Shown in pieces: positions 1 to 8,158 of a stretch of DNA of 64,000 bases. The stretch comes from Oscillatoria princeps RMCB-10 (lineage in GTDB: Bacteria > Cyanobacteriota > Cyanobacteriia > Cyanobacteriales > Oscillatoriaceae). Location of the stretch: positions 271,758 through 335,757 of the forward strand of contig JAHHHT010000006.1 of assembly GCA_019359235.1 (NCBI GenBank), written 5' to 3'. Numbering within the stretch: position 1 is the first letter of the stretch; every line of letters starts with the position of its first letter. The notes under the pieces were generated by a model. The model did no database searches and was not told the origin of the DNA. It saw only the letters and a list, made by a program, of their open reading frames with translations. A program made the translations under genes and the position numbers.

Positions 1-1
1 A

Positions 2-49
2 CTCCTGTATAATTCGGATTATTTCAGCCCGGAAAGCTACTTTGACTGA
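2..49 (+). CDS. C-terminal end of an upstream gene (partial)
   Basis: The first bases are open in one plus-strand frame that ends at TGA 47-49 and reads LLYNSDYFSPESYFD. The stop lies 27 nt before the start of the small antitoxin-like gene, a spacing typical of a two-gene operon. If that gene is an antitoxin, this tail could belong to its toxin or to another operon partner. Only 15 codons are visible, so no family can be assigned. Confidence 0.3.
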   Translation, partial: LLYNSDYFSPESYFD

Positions 50-76
50 AGCACAATGCTATCAAGAGAGGAAAAT

Positions 77-277
77 ATGAAATCAGAGTATGATTTTTCC
101 AAAGCAGAACAAGGCAAGTTTTACCATCCTGATGCTAAGTTTCACTATCCGATTTATCTGGAACCCGATGTCGAGGAGTTTGTCACTAAAATAGCCGCCC
201 ATAAAAAGATAGAGGTGCAAGTTTTGGTCAATGAATGGCTGAGAAATAACATGAAACTTATTCAAAGTGCTGAGTAG
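77..277 (+). CDS. Small antitoxin-like protein (BrnA/RHH-like)
   Basis: This encodes a 66-residue protein beginning MKSEYDFSKAEQGKFYHP. ATG 77 is preferred over ATG 56 because GAGAGG lies at 64-69, just upstream. The N-terminal SKAEQGKFYHPDA stretch and the C-terminal segment DVEEFVTKIA...VLVNEWLRNNM resemble small cyanobacterial proteins annotated as BrnA-like or CopG-like antitoxins, whose C-terminal helices form a ribbon-helix-helix DNA-binding fold. The gene follows another reading frame ending at 49, consistent with a toxin-antitoxin operon cut by the window edge. The family resemblance is from memory. The toxin is not seen, so the antitoxin role is inferred. Confidence 0.65.
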   Translation: MKSEYDFSKAEQGKFYHPDAKFHYPIYLEPDVEEFVTKIAAHKKIEVQVLVNEWLRNNMKLIQSAE

Positions 278-280
278 GTT

Positions 281-312
281 AGAAACCGGGGTTCTTAAAG
301 ACCCCCGGTTTA
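281..312. repeat. AAACCGGG-type palindrome (hairpin)
   Basis: An imperfect inverted repeat (AGAAACCGGGG...CCCCCGGTTT) lies directly after the stop of the antitoxin-like gene. It belongs to the same palindrome family seen at 4225, 6315, 9936, 18831, 22953 and 54340. It could act as a transcript-end hairpin, but there is no T-run. Confidence 0.7.
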
Positions 313-560
313 TGGTTTGATTTGGGGTTGGTGGAATCATATCATGTCCGGTAGTTGTTGTACGCGAGGTAGGGGCGGGTTTATTCCTATTCTGCCCTGT
401 GTCAGAAATATTTTGGCGCTCACCCGCCCCTACAAACATATGTACACACAACCCATGCAAGCGGACATGATATCAACCGGCTTTCTGACCTATTCAGGAA
501 TTTGTTCAATCAAAACTACCAGATCGTCTGTACATGAGGAGAGTTCAAAGTTGCAGTAGC

Positions 561-690
561 GGTGCGTTCCGCTTGCGAGTCGAGTGAAGTGTGGGAGAAT
601 GGATGAGGCGGAACGCACCCTACTTTCGGTGCGTTCCGCTTGCGAGTCGAGTGAAGTGTGGGAGAATGGATGAGGCGGAACGCACCCTAC
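561..690. repeat. Tandem repeat, 2 x 67 bp (GGTGCGTTCCG family)
   Basis: Two nearly perfect copies start at 561 and 628. Each begins GGTGCGTTCCGC and ends GCGGAACGCACCCTAC, so each copy can fold on itself. The last base of copy two is the last base of the TAG stop codon of the minus-strand TPR-CHAT gene. Related units occur near 10030, 18960, 35779 and 57000. Confidence 0.85.
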
Positions 691-3600
691 TACGCCAAAC
701 CCTGCGATACAAAACCTGACCAATAATGGGGACTGACAAAGGGCAAAGTTTCCCGGCGAAGGAACTCTAACCGCAATCGCACATTGGCCATAATTTCGGC
801 TTGGTTTTCTCCCCATTGCTGCCGGTCAACATAAGCCTCTAACTGCGGTTTGTACTTAGCATATAATTCGTCGCCTGTCAAGTTACGCAGCTTAAATTGG
901 GCTTGGCGGATGGCTTCTGACCGGCTTTTATCCCGCTTCTCCTCATAGTACAAAATGCAAAATAAAGCGGTTGCTAAGTCATCCACTGACCATAAGGTAC
1001 TGACGACATTACGCGCACCCGCACAGAGGAAACCAGCAGCAATACTCAGGGGATCATCGGTAATTGGGGTGAGGGTTAAGTTGGTTTCGCAGCAGGAGAG
1101 GATAACTTCGGCTAGTTGCGGAAATCTCCAGGTGAAAAGGCGAGCGAGGTTGATATCGCCGTCGAATAATTTCAGGATTGATTCGAGGGAATTATTGAGG
1201 TTAGAAGCCGCGTGGTGGCTGGAATGGAGGACTTGCACTTGGTGGAGTAAGTTTTGATAGTTGCTGATAGTGGCTTGCTGGTATTGCAGGCGGCGGTTTT
1301 TGGGAACTTTGTGCGTGGTGGCAAGAGTTTCGCACTCGTAGCCGGTGAAAACGAGGTCGCCGGTGGCATTTTCCACGATACCCATATTTTCAATTTTCAG
1401 GTTGCCCCGTTGGTGGCAATAATTGAGAATTTGGCAACTGGGAACGATGCGAATGCGGAATTTATCGCTGAGGTATTCTGGTTGTTGGGGTGGGGTTTTG
1501 GCGGCTGCGACTGCGGCTGGGTCGGGTTTTTTGACAGCTTTTACGCGAGTATTGTCGTAGGCTGTATTGCTTTGGGGAATGGGAGTGTTGTTTAAGGGCA
1601 AGGCGGCAAAGGGAATTTGATGCAGGTACAGGTGCGGGATGATAATCAGTTCTTTGATGCCGGTGAGATGTTCGGCAATCAGCTGATTGAGTTGCAGCCG
1701 GTTGGCAAGTTCCGGGAGAAAATCCCGCATTTGACTTGACCAGATATTTCGGTTTTCCAGATAAGGGTTTAACCAGTTGTTGATTATCCAATTTTGCGTT
1801 GCATATCCTTGTCCTTCGCAGGTGTGGACTTGGGGCGGTTGATTTTGCCGCAAGATGAAAATGTGGGTATGGTCGGGAGTGGTGTAAAAATTGAGGATGG
1901 CGGTTTCCGTATCGGGAATTAAGGCTTGCATTTGCTGGAAGCTGAGGGGGTCCGCTTGCAATTGGCCCGCCAAAACCTTGTCTTTGCTGCGAATTTTCAG
2001 CCACGCTTGCTGCTTTTGCGCTTCTAAGTCTTCAATCAGTTTTAAGATAGCGTCGCTGTTGGGGGTTGGTTGGTGAGTGGCGGCGAGTGCTTTCATCCCG
2101 TCATTGTCAGAGGAACGCAAATGGTAGATTTGCTGTTGCAGGCGATAGTATTCTTCCACTTCCGGGGGAATTTCGCCTTGGGGGTAGAGGTCTTTGCTGG
2201 CGAATAAGTCCGCGAGGTGGCGGGAACGGGAACGATCTGCGGTTTCGACGGCTTTATCGTATTGTTGGAGGTTGATGTAGCATTGGACGGCGTTGGCGTA
2301 AACGGAGATGGCTTCTTCAATGATTTCTTGGCGGCGTTTGTCGGTGGTTGAGCCTTTGCGGAGTTGTTCCACTGCTTGCATAGCCGGTTCGTATCCTTCT
2401 AAGGCGAGTTGCCAGTTGCCTTGGAGAAAGCCGAGGTTGCCGAGGTTGTTCCCGGATGCGAAGCATTCAGGTGGCATAGTTTCGGGAGTGGCAATTTTGA
2501 GACTATCTCGATAGTTTTTAATAGCTTTATCTGGTTGCTGTAATTTGTTGTAAACATAGCCGATATTGATCAGAGAAGCCGCTTCCCCCGGTCGGTGTTT
2601 AATTTCCCGTTTAATAGCTAAAGACTTTTCATGGAAAGCGATAGCTTGTTCAAATTGTCCCAGAGACTCGTAAGCATTGCCTAAACTTCCCAGAGAAGCC
2701 GCTTCCCCTCGTCGGTGTTTAATTTCCCGTTCAATAGCTAAAGACTGTTCGTGCCAAGCGATAGCTTGTTCAAATTGTCCCAGAGACTCGTAAGCATTGC
2801 CTAAACTTCCCAGAGAAGAAGCTTCCCCTTGGCGGTGTTTAATTTCCCGTTCAATAGCTAAAGACTGTTCGTGCCAAGCGATAGCTTGTTCAAATTGTCC
2901 CAGAGACTCGTAAGCATTGCCTAAACTTCCCAGAGAAGAAGCTTCCCCTTGGCGGTCTTTGATATCCCGTTGAATGGCTAAAGACTGTTCGTGGAAAGTG
3001 ATGGCTCGTTCAAATTGTCCTAGGGAACAGTAAATATTACCTAAATTTCCTAGAACAGCCGCTTCCCCAACGCGGTATTTGATTTCTCGACAAATAGCTA
3101 AAGACTTTTCGTAGTAACCGAGCGCTTGTTCAAATTGTCCTAGACATTCGTAAGCATTGCCTAAACCTACCAAAGAACGCGCTTCCCCTTTACGGTCTTT
3201 GATTTCTTGACAAATGGCTAAAGACTGTTCATCGAAAGTGAGTGCTTGTTCAAAGCGTCCTATATCTCGGTAAGCGCCCCCTAAATTTACCAAAGAAGTC
3301 GCTTCTCCTTGGCGGTGTTTAATTTCTCTACAAATGACTAAAGACTTTTCATGGAAAGCGATAGCTTGTTCAAAGTGTCCCAGAGAGTCGTAAGCATTGC
3401 CTAAACTTCCCAGAGAAGCTGCTTCCCCTCGTCGATCTTTGATTTCCCGTTTGATAGCTAAAGACTGTTTGTGGAAATCAATCGCTCGTTCAAAGTCTCC
3501 CAGAGAGTCGTAAGCATTACCTAAACTTCCCAGAGAAGAAGCTTCCCCTTGGCGGTCTTTGAGTTCCCGACTAATGGCTAAAGACTGTTCGTGGAATGTG

Positions 3601-4160
3601 ATGGCTTTTTCATATTGTCCCAGAGAGCTGTAAGCAATGCCTAAATTTCCCAGAGAATTTGATTCACCCTGGCGGTCTTTAATTTCCCTACTAATGGCTA
3701 GATGCACTTCGTGATATTCGATTGCTTTTTCAAAGTCTCCCAGAGAGTCGTAAGTAATGCCTAAATTTCCCAGAGAACTCGCTTGCCCTTGGCGGTCGTG
3801 AATGGCTGTATAAATGATAAGGCACTGTTGCCAGCATAAAAAAGCCACGATAAGCTGGCTAATGTAAGCTTGCTTAATTCCCCAATTGAATAAAATATCG
3901 GCTGCATGTTTTCTGATTGCTGTTGGCTGCTGGTCACTCCCGAGAAATTCTCCCAGTTCTAAAGCAAGGTTTATTAAAAAATCAGCTGCATTTTGGTGGC
4001 CGTCATCATGATTTTTTTTAGCTACTGCGATTACTATTTCCAAAACTCCGGGATCGAGTAGCTCAGAATTATCGGTGAATATTTTTGATTCTTCCCCACT
4101 GGGACATTCGATCCGTTTTTGGATGAGTTGCCAATAGGCATTCATGCGTTGTTCGTCCAT
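690..4160 (-). CDS. TPR-CHAT protein (caspase-like protease)
   Basis: This is a 1156-residue protein. Residues 1-100 form a helical N-terminal region (MDEQRMNAYWQLIQKRIE...). Residues ~110-560 hold about twelve 40-residue tetratricopeptide units of the form LGNAYESLGQFEQAIAWHEQ. A CHAT protease domain fills residues ~830-1150. The probable catalytic dyad is visible: His in LHSSHHA (~983) and Cys in LSCCETN (~1024), followed by the family block AGARNVVSTLWSVDD. CHAT domains are caspase-superfamily peptidases, and TPR-CHAT proteins act in bacterial conflict and programmed-death systems (Csx29 of Craspase is one example). The gene lies 96 nt downstream of a DUF4384-like gene on the same strand, probably co-transcribed. 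Its substrate is unknown. ATG 4160 is the first start. Confidence 0.93.
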   Translation of the reverse strand: MDEQRMNAYWQLIQKRIECPSGEESKIFTDNSELLDPGVLEIVIAVAKKNHDDGHQNAADFLINLALELGEFLGSDQQPTAIRKHAADILFNWGIKQAYISQLIVAFLCWQQCLIIYTAIHDRQGQASSLGNLGITYDSLGDFEKAIEYHEVHLAISREIKDRQGESNSLGNLGIAYSSLGQYEKAITFHEQSLAISRELKDRQGEASSLGSLGNAYDSLGDFERAIDFHKQSLAIKREIKDRRGEAASLGSLGNAYDSLGHFEQAIAFHEKSLVICREIKHRQGEATSLVNLGGAYRDIGRFEQALTFDEQSLAICQEIKDRKGEARSLVGLGNAYECLGQFEQALGYYEKSLAICREIKYRVGEAAVLGNLGNIYCSLGQFERAITFHEQSLAIQRDIKDRQGEASSLGSLGNAYESLGQFEQAIAWHEQSLAIEREIKHRQGEASSLGSLGNAYESLGQFEQAIAWHEQSLAIEREIKHRRGEAASLGSLGNAYESLGQFEQAIAFHEKSLAIKREIKHRPGEAASLINIGYVYNKLQQPDKAIKNYRDSLKIATPETMPPECFASGNNLGNLGFLQGNWQLALEGYEPAMQAVEQLRKGSTTDKRRQEIIEEAISVYANAVQCYINLQQYDKAVETADRSRSRHLADLFASKDLYPQGEIPPEVEEYYRLQQQIYHLRSSDNDGMKALAATHQPTPNSDAILKLIEDLEAQKQQAWLKIRSKDKVLAGQLQADPLSFQQMQALIPDTETAILNFYTTPDHTHIFILRQNQPPQVHTCEGQGYATQNWIINNWLNPYLENRNIWSSQMRDFLPELANRLQLNQLIAEHLTGIKELIIIPHLYLHQIPFAALPLNNTPIPQSNTAYDNTRVKAVKKPDPAAVAAAKTPPQQPEYLSDKFRIRIVPSCQILNYCHQRGNLKIENMGIVENATGDLVFTGYECETLATTHKVPKNRRLQYQQATISNYQNLLHQVQVLHSSHHAASNLNNSLESILKLFDGDINLARLFTWRFPQLAEVILSCCETNLTLTPITDDPLSIAAGFLCAGARNVVSTLWSVDDLATALFCILYYEEKRDKSRSEAIRQAQFKLRNLTGDELYAKYKPQLEAYVDRQQWGENQAEIMANVRLRLEFLRRETLPFVSPHYWSGFVSQGLA
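2540..3830 (-). repeat. 120-bp periodic TPR-coding repeats
   Basis: The sequence is periodic at exactly 120 bp (40 codons) over about ten units. Units around 2640-2940 are almost identical at the DNA level, while outer units diverge. This pattern indicates recent unit duplication or gene conversion inside the TPR sensor region. Confidence 0.85.
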
Positions 4161-4224
4161 TGTTGTTTTCCTTTTCCTCTAGGTTCAGATATTTCATGCT
4201 GTCCCCACACCATGATTCTTAAAC

Positions 4225-4249
4225 AAACCCGGTTTCAGACACCGGGTTT
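4225..4249. repeat. AAACCCGGT palindrome
   Basis: AAACCCGGT and ACCGGGTTT flank a 7-nt loop. It lies between the DUF4384-like gene and the TPR-CHAT gene, in their 96-nt spacer. Confidence 0.7.
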
Positions 4250-4256
4250 CACCTGC

Positions 4257-5303
4257 TCACCCATCTGCGGGTTTCAATTCCACCACTTCAAAACTTTGAT
4301 AAAAAACCGGCCATTCCCCTGGCTGTTCCAAGTGTTCCAAGTGGTCAAATAAATCCATAATCCGCTCACAATTCCATTCTATCAGTTCTTCATCTTCACG
4401 GGGAGTCAACCAAGGTAAATTCAAAGGTTGCTTCAAGACAATTGCTAAAAACTCCTCCTTTCCCAGTTTGTCAAACTTAAAATTTGTCTTTTCCTCATCC
4501 AGAGCCGCCCAAGAATCCTTTTGAGGCAGCAAAAGCGGCGGTTCCTCCATAATAGCATTCGGTGCATAAGCAGAAGATGGACAGAGCAAACATTCCCCAT
4601 CTTGACTGCGATTCAACAACAGCACTGCAGACTTATCAAATTTTAAATCAATTACCATCCAAAGCGACTGGTTGGCGGGAATCGTTGCGGGATGTTTCTG
4701 CACCGCAGGGGGAGCCGGTGGCAGAATTGGGCCTCTATCTACCCCTAGCTGGGCTGCCTCCTCGTTTGTTTTAAACTGTATCCAATTGGCAGGGGATTTT
4801 GCCTTTTCCCGCAAAAGCTCCCAGCTATTCGCCTCCAGCCATTGCCTATTTGCCTCCAGCCAGCGCGGGTATTTGTGTTTCCACAGCCACTCATAAGCTA
4901 AGCGCCAAATGACTCCTTGTCCTTTTTTTCGTCCTTTTGATTTAGTGCCTCCTTGCTCTCCTTGTTCAGTGCCTCCTTGCTCTTCTTGTTCAGTGCCTCC
5001 TTGTCCTTTTTGTTCATTAAGTAAGATATTAACATCCACCCCATCTTTTGTCATCTCTTCTTCATATTTATTTACAATCGCCCGCAGAACATTTTGCGAC
5101 GTTGTGCCAATTGACGCTGCATACTTTCCATCCCCAAGGCGGGGGTCTTTTTTCATCCACTCAGCAATTTTTTTGTGTTGAACTGTCAATGGGCAATTTT
5201 TCGCGTAACGCAGGGGAAAAAACACTTCCTCTCTTATATTATACCCAGGCTGCGTTTTCAGTTCGCCGGCGATTTCGTTAATAAACTTTTCTGCGGGAGT
5301 CAT
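4257..5303 (-). CDS. Hypothetical protein with DUF4384-like C-terminus
   Basis: This 348-residue protein has no signal peptide. Residues 1-95 look like a winged-helix or effector-associated module (KKIAEWMKKDPRLGDGKYAA). Residues ~100-125 are a low-complexity linker of GGTEQ-type repeats. A helical W-rich segment follows (~130-180). Residues ~205-290 (MVIDLKFDKSAVLLLNRSQD ... LLLPQKDSW ... GKEEFLAIVL) resemble DUF4384, a domain often attached to cyanobacterial caspase-like proteins. It precedes the TPR-CHAT gene on the same strand with a 96-nt spacer, so it may be the sensor, adaptor or regulator of that protease. The domain assignment is by eye, and the function is unknown. Confidence 0.75.
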   Translation of the reverse strand: MTPAEKFINEIAGELKTQPGYNIREEVFFPLRYAKNCPLTVQHKKIAEWMKKDPRLGDGKYAASIGTTSQNVLRAIVNKYEEEMTKDGVDVNILLNEQKGQGGTEQEEQGGTEQGEQGGTKSKGRKKGQGVIWRLAYEWLWKHKYPRWLEANRQWLEANSWELLREKAKSPANWIQFKTNEEAAQLGVDRGPILPPAPPAVQKHPATIPANQSLWMVIDLKFDKSAVLLLNRSQDGECLLCPSSAYAPNAIMEEPPLLLPQKDSWAALDEEKTNFKFDKLGKEEFLAIVLKQPLNLPWLTPREDEELIEWNCERIMDLFDHLEHLEQPGEWPVFYQSFEVVELKPADG

Positions 5304-5387
5304 CAGACACCTCCAAAATTAGATTTTTCAGTTATATCCCCCCCCAACGCCGGGGCAGAAGCGCCAGCCCCTACAAAGGGTGGGAAT

Positions 5388-5425
5388 TCTCAAAGCCCCC
5401 CTTTTTAAGGGGGGTTGGGGGGGAT
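5388..5425. repeat. C-tract/G-tract hairpin repeat
   Basis: CCCCCCTTTTTAAGGGGGG followed by TTGGGGGGGATC is the common cyanobacterial GATCCCCCC...AAGGGGGG repeat, which folds into a strong hairpin. The same family occurs at 11190-11265 and 57880-57970. Confidence 0.75.
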
Positions 5426-5430
5426 CTGGC

Positions 5431-5815
5431 CCACGCCAAGAGGTTTCCAGCACCCGATTTGGCACGAACCGGCCAGACGGGGGCAATTCCCCTTGGCCAA
5501 CCGCGAGAACCGGCGTTTCCGATCGCCCACGCCAAGAGGTTTCCAGCACCCGATTTGGCACGAACCGGCCAGACGGGGGGCAATTCCCCTTGGCCAACCG
5601 CGAGAACCGGCATTTCTGATCGCCCACGCCAAGAGGTTTCCAGCACCCGATTTGGGAGGAACCGGCCAGACGGGGGCAATTCCCCTTGGCCAACCGCGAG
5701 AACCGGCCTTTCTGATCGCCCACACCAAGACCTTTCCAGTACCCGATTTGGCACGAACCGGCACTCTCAAACCAGGGGCAATTCCCCTTGGCCAACCGCG
5801 AGAACCGGCATTTCT
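5431..5815. repeat. Four-copy ~96-bp tandem repeat
   Basis: Units begin near 5431, 5527, 5624 and 5720 with CCACGCCAAGAGGTTTCCAG. Each contains CCCGATTTGG, the block CAATTCCCCTTGGCCAACCG and GAGAACCGG. Copies 1-3 are nearly identical and copy 4 is diverged. Several frames stay open on both strands because 96-97 bp units lack stops, but none looks like a protein. The array lies 128 bp upstream of the DUF4384-like gene. Similarity runs through the whole unit with no variable spacers, so this is not CRISPR. Confidence 0.85.
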
Positions 5816-6067
5816 TCAAGCTTCCTTTTAATATACCACCTTCTTAGGAGGAAGACAAGCCACTAAAGCCCTTACTATTTAAACTATTTCGCCTATTTAA
5901 GCTATACAACCTATTTTAAATACAGCTCATATTTCGCCTACTTAAACTACAAAACCTACGCGACTGCAAAAACAGCTATTTCTTTTATTCGCCAAAACAT
6001 TGCCAAAAAAATTGCCGGTCACTAGAGTAGTAGTGAAGGGTAACTTCGGCATCGGGAGGATGCACAT
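5816..6067. other. AT-rich leader region, no gene
   Basis: This 250-bp AT-rich stretch contains imperfect repeats of CTATTTAAACTATTTCGCC, CTATTTAAGCTATACAACC and similar words at 5875-5955. No coding sequence is apparent. It probably contains the promoter of the gene at 6068. Confidence 0.4.
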
Positions 6068-6310
6068 ATGAAGGCAACCAATGAATATAACCAGTGCCAA
6101 ACCCACGAAATAGAGCGGGTGTTAGAAACCAGCCACCCGAATTACAAAGCTGTCTTAGCTGAATCCAGCCTGCTGGAGCAAGTGAAGCAACTGGTAAACC
6201 AAAAAAGCCAGTCCTCTGCTAGCCCCAGCCGCGAATTAGTCATCTATGAAGCGGTTTGCAGCGTAATTCAGCAGCACGCGAATCTCGAAGTCTCAGTCTG
6301 GTTTGGGTAA
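6068..6310 (+). CDS. Small hypothetical protein
   Basis: This 80-residue protein begins MKATNEYNQCQTHEIERVLE. ATG 6068 follows GGGAGG at about 6055, a good ribosome-binding site. It is probably soluble and helical, with no transmembrane segment or recognisable motif. It lies 65 nt upstream of the glucose-6-phosphate-dehydrogenase-like gene on the same strand, separated by a palindrome, so co-transcription is possible. It is much shorter than OpcA, the usual cyanobacterial G6PDH partner, and does not resemble it. Confidence 0.6.
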   Translation: MKATNEYNQCQTHEIERVLETSHPNYKAVLAESSLLEQVKQLVNQKSQSSASPSRELVIYEAVCSVIQQHANLEVSVWFG

Positions 6311-6314
6311 GGTT

Positions 6315-6347
6315 CAGAAACCGGGGGGCTAACCAACCCGGTTTCTG
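6315..6347. repeat. CAGAAACCGGG palindrome
   Basis: CAGAAACCGGG and CCCGGTTTCTG form an 11-bp stem with an 11-nt loop in the spacer between the 80-residue gene and the G6PDH-like gene. It is a member of the dispersed AAACCCGG palindrome family. Confidence 0.75.
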
Positions 6348-6375
6348 ACAAATCAATCAATCTGGAGCTAATCAA

Positions 6376-7720
6376 ATGAAAAAGCAACTCGTTATTTTTG
6401 GGGCGACAGGGAATCTTGCGAGGCTCTACCTCATCCCTTCCCTTTATCAGCTTTGGCTGCAAGGCGAAGAGGTGAAAATCATCGCTGTTGGCTTAGAACA
6501 GTGGTCAAAAGAAGAGTTTTGCGATCGCACCCTCGCCGCGATGAAAGACAAAGGCTCTGCCCCAGAAGGCATCGAGCAAAATTGGCCATCCTTCTCTCAA
6601 ACAATCGTTTACATCCCACTAGATTTGGAAGCAGCTACCTATGAGTTACCAAAAGTTGCGTGAAACGCTCGAACCCAACACCCCAACCAGCTTTTACCTC
6701 GCTCTACTCCCCCAGCACTATCCGCTGGCGATTCAGGGATTAACCACTAATGGCTTGTTGCGATCTGACAGCGAAGTTATTCTGGAAAAACCTGTCGCAA
6801 CCACACAAGCTAAAGCCCAAACTCTGCTGAATTTGCTGCGAGAACTGCAGATAGAGAATCAAGCCAGCTTAGTTGAGCACTTCAACCTAAAAGAGAGCCT
6901 CATCAATGCCCTGCACTTTCGATTAAGTACGCCATTTGAAGCCTGGTTGAACCGAGACAATGTGAAGGAACTTCGCATCTATGCTATCGAAAAAATTACC
7001 GTCCCTAATGAGCGAGTGCCATTCTTTGACAGTATTCGCTCCCAATTACGGGACATGATCACCCACTTGTTAGCCATGAGCTACCCATTGCTCATAGACT
7101 TGCCCCCTGAAGGCTTAGAGGTGTCCAGTCTCCGCCGGCAAAAGGAAAAAATCGCCCAGAGTTTGCGGGTAGTTGATGCCGATACAGCTGTGTGGGGACA
7201 GTATCAGGGTTATCCAACACCCACCACTTCTACCTTTACAGCTTTCACCTTAGAATGCGACACTCCCCGCTGGAAAGGCGTTACAATTAAAGTTGTGACG
7301 GGGAAAGGCTTACCTGAAAAATATTGCGGGATGGAGGTAATATTTCGGGAACAGTCTCAAGTTAAAAACTTGTTTGGCAACATTGCGCCGCGTCTAGTCT
7401 TCCGGCACTATCCCAACGAGGGAATCGCGTTTTACTTCCCTGTCAAGCGACCTGGATCGGGGCGGAAACTGGTGCCAGCTAAGATGGAATTCACCTATCA
7501 AAGTGCTTTTCAGCAGGTAAATCAGCCCGCGTATTTACGCCTACTTGCTGATATCTGCGCTGGAGATAAATCGAGCTTTGCCAGCCCCCTCGAAGCCTTG
7601 CAAGCGTTGCGAATTGCTGATGAGTTAGAAGCCGGCGGGCATTCTTTTGTCAAATATCAGGTGGGCACTTATCCTGAAGAGGCCAAAGACTGGTTGCCAT
7701 CAGAGGCTGAATGGTTGTAG
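6376..7720 (+). pseudogene. Glucose-6-phosphate dehydrogenase-like, frameshifted
   Basis: The gene is split into two overlapping frames, 6376-6663 (95 aa) and 6641-7720 (359 aa). The first carries the nucleotide-binding motif FGATGNLARLYLIPSLYQL. The second carries YLALLPQHY, VILEKPVATT and the divergent substrate motif LVEHFNLKES, where G6PDH normally has a D-H-Y-L-G-K-E core. Removing one T near 6640 would join them as ...EAATMSYQKLRETLE, the expected G6PDH contour, so a one-base insertion or a sequencing error is likely. Alternatively, ATG 6641 inside the first frame could allow coupled translation of two halves. The joined protein is ~450 residues, short for Zwf (~500), and the altered active site suggests a divergent paralogue rather than the housekeeping enzyme. 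Confidence 0.75.
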
Positions 7721-7739
7721 AGAACGTCTAATCACTCCC

Positions 7740-7766
7740 CCCACCCTTGGCAAGGGTGGGTTTTTT
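7740..7766 (+). terminator. Rho-independent terminator
   Basis: A 9-bp stem CCCACCCTT/AAGGGTGGG with loop GGC is followed by TTTTTT. It begins 20 nt after the stop of the G6PDH-like gene. Confidence 0.85.
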
Positions 7767-7770
7767 ATGC

Positions 7771-7776
7771 TATAAT
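7771..7776 (+). promoter_or_regulatory. Possible extended -10 box
   Basis: TATAAT is preceded by TGC (extended -10), immediately after the terminator. A very similar ATGCTATAATGT string occurs at 51808-51819. No gene clearly follows, so a non-coding transcript or chance match is possible. Confidence 0.25.
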
Positions 7777-7837
7777 GTTTGCGCCGCACAGTAGGATGAT
7801 TGAAACTTTTTCCACTCATAGAAAATCCCTTCTTACT

Positions 7838-7863
7838 CCCCCTCCCCGCACGCGGGGAGGGGG
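7838..7863. repeat. GC-rich hairpin repeat
   Basis: CCCCCTCCCCGC and GCGGGGAGGGGG form a 12-bp perfect stem, followed by TTGGGGGGTGGGG. This is a common cyanobacterial dispersed repeat. The rest of 7864-8158 shows no convincing gene. Confidence 0.75.
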
Positions 7864-8061
7864 TTGGGGGGTGGGGTTCATCCGGCAAATGTGCAACGCC
7901 AGCATGTCTGGGAATAGCGCCCGACATCCACCGGCGCGGCATCCTTTTTCCCCCAATATCCCCTCTTCGCTCGCAGAACCGTAACACCGGCGTCTCGCCT
8001 GCGCACCCTCCCGTAGCAACTAAAAACCGATTGCACTCCGGAAACTGACACCCTCAGGGTG

Positions 8062-8067
8062 TATAAT
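8062..8067 (+). promoter_or_regulatory. Candidate -10 box for the amidase gene
   Basis: TATAAT lies 91 nt before the chosen start of the amidase gene. No good -35 box is seen at the standard spacing, so confidence is low. Confidence 0.3.
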
Positions 8068-8158
8068 CAGCTTCAGCCTGGTGAGGTCAGCGGATGGCAG
8101 CCCGAGGCAGAAAAAATGCAAATTTTGGGTTTTAAGGCTTAAGTGGCTTGAGGGCGGA

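Noticed and set aside
4119..4352. 77-residue plus-strand frame
   Set aside because: It is antisense to two gene ends and includes the palindrome at 4225. No motif.
5431..5815. CRISPR array
   Set aside because: Units are similar along their whole length and directly adjacent. There are no variable spacers of 30-40 bp and no cas genes.
5328..5866. Several overlapping 120-160 residue frames on both strands
   Set aside because: They are created by the stop-free 96-bp tandem repeat and read the same repeat in different frames. None has a ribosome-binding site or domain.
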